Source: Rhodospirillaceae bacterium
GTDB taxonomy: Bacteria > Pseudomonadota > Alphaproteobacteria > Rhodospirillales > Rhodospirillaceae
Reading direction: 5' to 3'
NCBI GenBank assembly: GCA_004297485.1
Contig: SCTM01000094.1
Span: forward strand, 1-55,041
Length of the DNA stretch: 55,041 bases
This document shows, piece by piece, positions 53,255 through 55,041 of the stretch (positions within the stretch are counted from its first letter, which is position 1; every line of letters begins with the position of its first letter). A model generated the notes under the pieces. It did not search any database and was not told the DNA's origin. It saw only the letters and a program-made list of their open reading frames with translations. Made by a program: the position numbers and the translations under genes.

Positions 53255-54609
53255 GCAATACAGCACTGACGATGGATCCGCCCCGGAATTACGAGGATCT
53301 CCTCAAACGTGATACGCATCCCATTGACCCCGTCTTCAGGACGGCGGGTGAGCAGGACGTTGGACCGCTCGAGGTTCCGACATCCTGGTTTCTCGACCGC
53401 GCGATCCACGAAAGGGAGATCGAGCGGATCTGGAAGAAATCATGGCAGATGGCCTGCCGGTTGGATGAGGTCGCCGAGGTTGGCGACACCTATGTCTACG
53501 ACATCGCCACACTGTCGATTGTGATCGTGCGGGCTGCTCACGATCAGATCAAAGCCTATTATAATTCATGCTTGCACCGTGGACGGCCGTTACGCGATTG
53601 CCCCGGCAATGTGTCGCAACTCAAATGTCCCTTCCACGGCTTCACATGGTCGCTTGATGGTGCGCTGCAGGGCGTTCCCTCGCGTGATCAGTTCCCGACC
53701 ATCAATAATAAGAACTTCCGCTTGCCCGAGGTTCAGGTCGCGCTTTGGGGCGGCTTCGTATTCATCAACCCGGATCTCGAGGCGCCACCGCTGTCTGAGT
53801 ACATGGGTTCCCTGCCAAAGCAATTTCAGCGCCTTCCGCTGGATAATCGGGTGAAAACCGTCCATGTTTCCGCGATCCTCAAGTGTAACTGGAAGGTTGC
53901 GCAGGATGCTTTTCTTGAAGCGTTTCACGTACACACAACCCATCCGCAATTCCTGCCGGCCTATTCGGACAAGAACCACCGGCTTGATGTGTTTGGAAAC
54001 TATTCCAGGGGTGTTCTAGGCGCGTATCATCCGAGCGATCATATGCGCGTTCAACCGAGCGCGCAGGACATGTTCAACGCGGCGGTCGGCGCATGGGAAG
54101 ACTTGCCTCCTCTCGCTCAGATTCCCGACGGCACGGATCTTCGGCCGACGGTGGCGACGATGTTTCGGGAGGCGGCGCGTCCTACGCTCGGGGATGATGT
54201 CGATGGTGTTTCGGACGCCGAAGTGGTGGACATCATCTGGTACACCTTGTTCCCCAACTTCAATCCCTTTGCCAATATTATCCAAAGCCTCGTCTATCGC
54301 TTCTTGCCCAATGGCGACGACCATACGACGTCGATCATGGATGTCATGGGGCTGGAACCGGCAAAGCCCGGCGAACGCCCGAAGCCCGTCAAGGAACGCA
54401 AGCTACTGCCCCACGAGTCGTTTATTAACGCGCCCGAGCTCGGCTTCGCGTCCCCGGTCCTCAGCCAGGATACGGCCAATCTGGAATTCATTCAGAAGGG
54501 GATAAAGAACCTGAAGCGGGGCAAGTTCGTCCTTGCGCGGCATCACGAACTTAAGCTTCGGCATTTCTATATGCTCTACGCGCGACAGATGGAACTACCG
54601 CTCGATTGA
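53251..54609 (+). CDS. Rieske-type oxygenase alpha subunit C
   Basis: A 452-residue Rieske oxygenase large subunit. The [2Fe-2S] ligands are Cys107, His109, Cys126 and His129 (CLHRGRPL...KCPFHGF). The mononuclear iron motif DAFLEAFHVHTTH gives Glu223, His226 and His231, again Glu in the bridging position. ATG 53251 overlaps the stop of the 75-residue gene and follows AAGGAGGCG. It is more distant from A and B than they are in their N-terminal regions. No reductase, ferredoxin or beta subunit is beside it; the next gene is an alcohol dehydrogenase that could oxidise a hydroxylated product. Confidence 0.9.
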   Translation: MSNTALTMDPPRNYEDLLKRDTHPIDPVFRTAGEQDVGPLEVPTSWFLDRAIHEREIERIWKKSWQMACRLDEVAEVGDTYVYDIATLSIVIVRAAHDQIKAYYNSCLHRGRPLRDCPGNVSQLKCPFHGFTWSLDGALQGVPSRDQFPTINNKNFRLPEVQVALWGGFVFINPDLEAPPLSEYMGSLPKQFQRLPLDNRVKTVHVSAILKCNWKVAQDAFLEAFHVHTTHPQFLPAYSDKNHRLDVFGNYSRGVLGAYHPSDHMRVQPSAQDMFNAAVGAWEDLPPLAQIPDGTDLRPTVATMFREAARPTLGDDVDGVSDAEVVDIIWYTLFPNFNPFANIIQSLVYRFLPNGDDHTTSIMDVMGLEPAKPGERPKPVKERKLLPHESFINAPELGFASPVLSQDTANLEFIQKGIKNLKRGKFVLARHHELKLRHFYMLYARQMELPLD

Positions 54610-54895
54610 TAGGCTGTCGCGGGTTTTGCGGGCAACGATCCACTGGACGGTGTCAGTTTGAACCGACGGGGCGAGCTTGCCTCGGCTGGTGTTAGATTTT
54701 TTCGCCTGAACGGAACAATTTGAAGGAATCAGTTGGGGTTGAGATACAATACCGCCCTTCGGTCGCACGCCATGCCCTTTTGACAGTGAGTATCGCTAGT
54801 GAGAGATATGAAATGAGAAACTTGGCGCAGATATTTTTTTCCGCCTCCATGCCGGGAAAAGCCGAAAAATTGCGGCTGCTGCCCGGTCGTTGCAT

Positions 54896-55041
54896 ATGAC
54901 GGGCAAAACTTACCGCGCCCTGGAGGCGCATGGCGACGGCACTTTGCGGCTTGTCGACCGCCCTCTCACGGCGCCGGGGTCCGGCGAGGTGCGCATTCGC
55001 GTTGAAGCATGTGGTGTGTGCCACACTGACGCTTCCATCAT
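54896..55041 (+). CDS. Partial zinc-dependent alcohol dehydrogenase, N-terminus
   Basis: The first 48 codons of a gene cut by the window end. RPLTAPGSGEVRIRVEACGV followed by CHTDASI is the N-terminal catalytic zinc segment of GroES-like alcohol dehydrogenases, with the Cys ligand in ACGVCHTD. It would oxidise an alcohol to an aldehyde or ketone with NAD(P). The ATG at 54896 has only a weak ribosome binding site. The 286-base gap before it shows a T-run near 54690 but no clear gene. Confidence 0.85.
   Translation, partial: MTGKTYRALEAHGDGTLRLVDRPLTAPGSGEVRIRVEACGVCHTDASI

Noticed and set aside
54692-55024. Leftward 110-codon ORF at the right edge
   Set aside because: Overlaps the clear N-terminus of a zinc alcohol dehydrogenase on the other strand and has no family signature.

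Overview
The window looks like chromosomal DNA of a GC-rich (about 60 %) Gram-negative alphaproteobacterium, most likely a sphingomonad or caulobacter relative. This rests on two TonB-dependent receptors with IVVTA-type plug starts (one intact, one decayed), a spinster-type MFS carrier, many Rieske oxygenases, SDRs and acyl-CoA enzymes, and strong GGAG-type ribosome binding sites. No rRNA, tRNA, CRISPR array, transposase or phage gene was seen. It reads as an accessory catabolic region for a bulky carboxylated or aromatic/alicyclic compound. The substrate cannot be named from sequence.

Left part (1-13.2 kb): two tandem LuxE/PaaK-like adenylating enzymes (the first cut by the window edge), Rieske oxygenase A, a two-hotdog MaoC dehydratase, an SDR, a translationally coupled pair of acyl-CoA dehydrogenases, an enoyl-CoA hydratase, an HSL-type esterase and Rieske oxygenase B. 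Together they suggest activation to a CoA ester, ring or side-chain oxidation, and beta-oxidation.

Middle part (13.8-34.8 kb): a TonB receptor, a conserved unknown protein, and a leftward block (aldehyde dehydrogenase, APH-like kinase, IclR regulator 1, second APH-like kinase). Divergent from it runs a rightward series of 12 genes from 22.3 to 34.8 kb: ACMSD-type amidohydrolase, MFS transporter, P450, DUF385 deazaflavin-type protein, CaiB/BaiF protein without the usual Asp, DUF35 protein, Cys-less thiolase, two more amidohydrolases, an SDR, a degenerate SDR and a dienelactone hydrolase. This is the best candidate for an undescribed pathway. GAA/TTC dyads (CGAA-N6-TTCG type) recur in the promoter gaps of this part.

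Right-centre part (35-46.4 kb): MaoC hydratase, acyl-CoA synthetase, two SDRs, IclR regulator 2, hotdog thioesterase, thiolase with intact active site, aldehyde dehydrogenase, GFA protein, HbpS/GlcG-like protein and an MDR dehydrogenase. Four perfect CGAAA-N5-TTTCG dyads lie only in the intergenic gaps around IclR 2 and define a probable local regulon.

Right end (46.4-55 kb): GMC oxidoreductase and ACMSD-type amidohydrolase leftward. Rightward are a frameshifted, truncated TonB receptor, a ThDP enzyme with a hydroxypyruvate-isomerase-like TIM barrel protein, a 75-residue protein overlapping Rieske oxygenase C, and the start of a zinc alcohol dehydrogenase. All three Rieske oxygenases carry Glu where the classical bridging Asp lies, and no ferredoxin, reductase or beta subunit gene is present, so electron donors must be encoded elsewhere.
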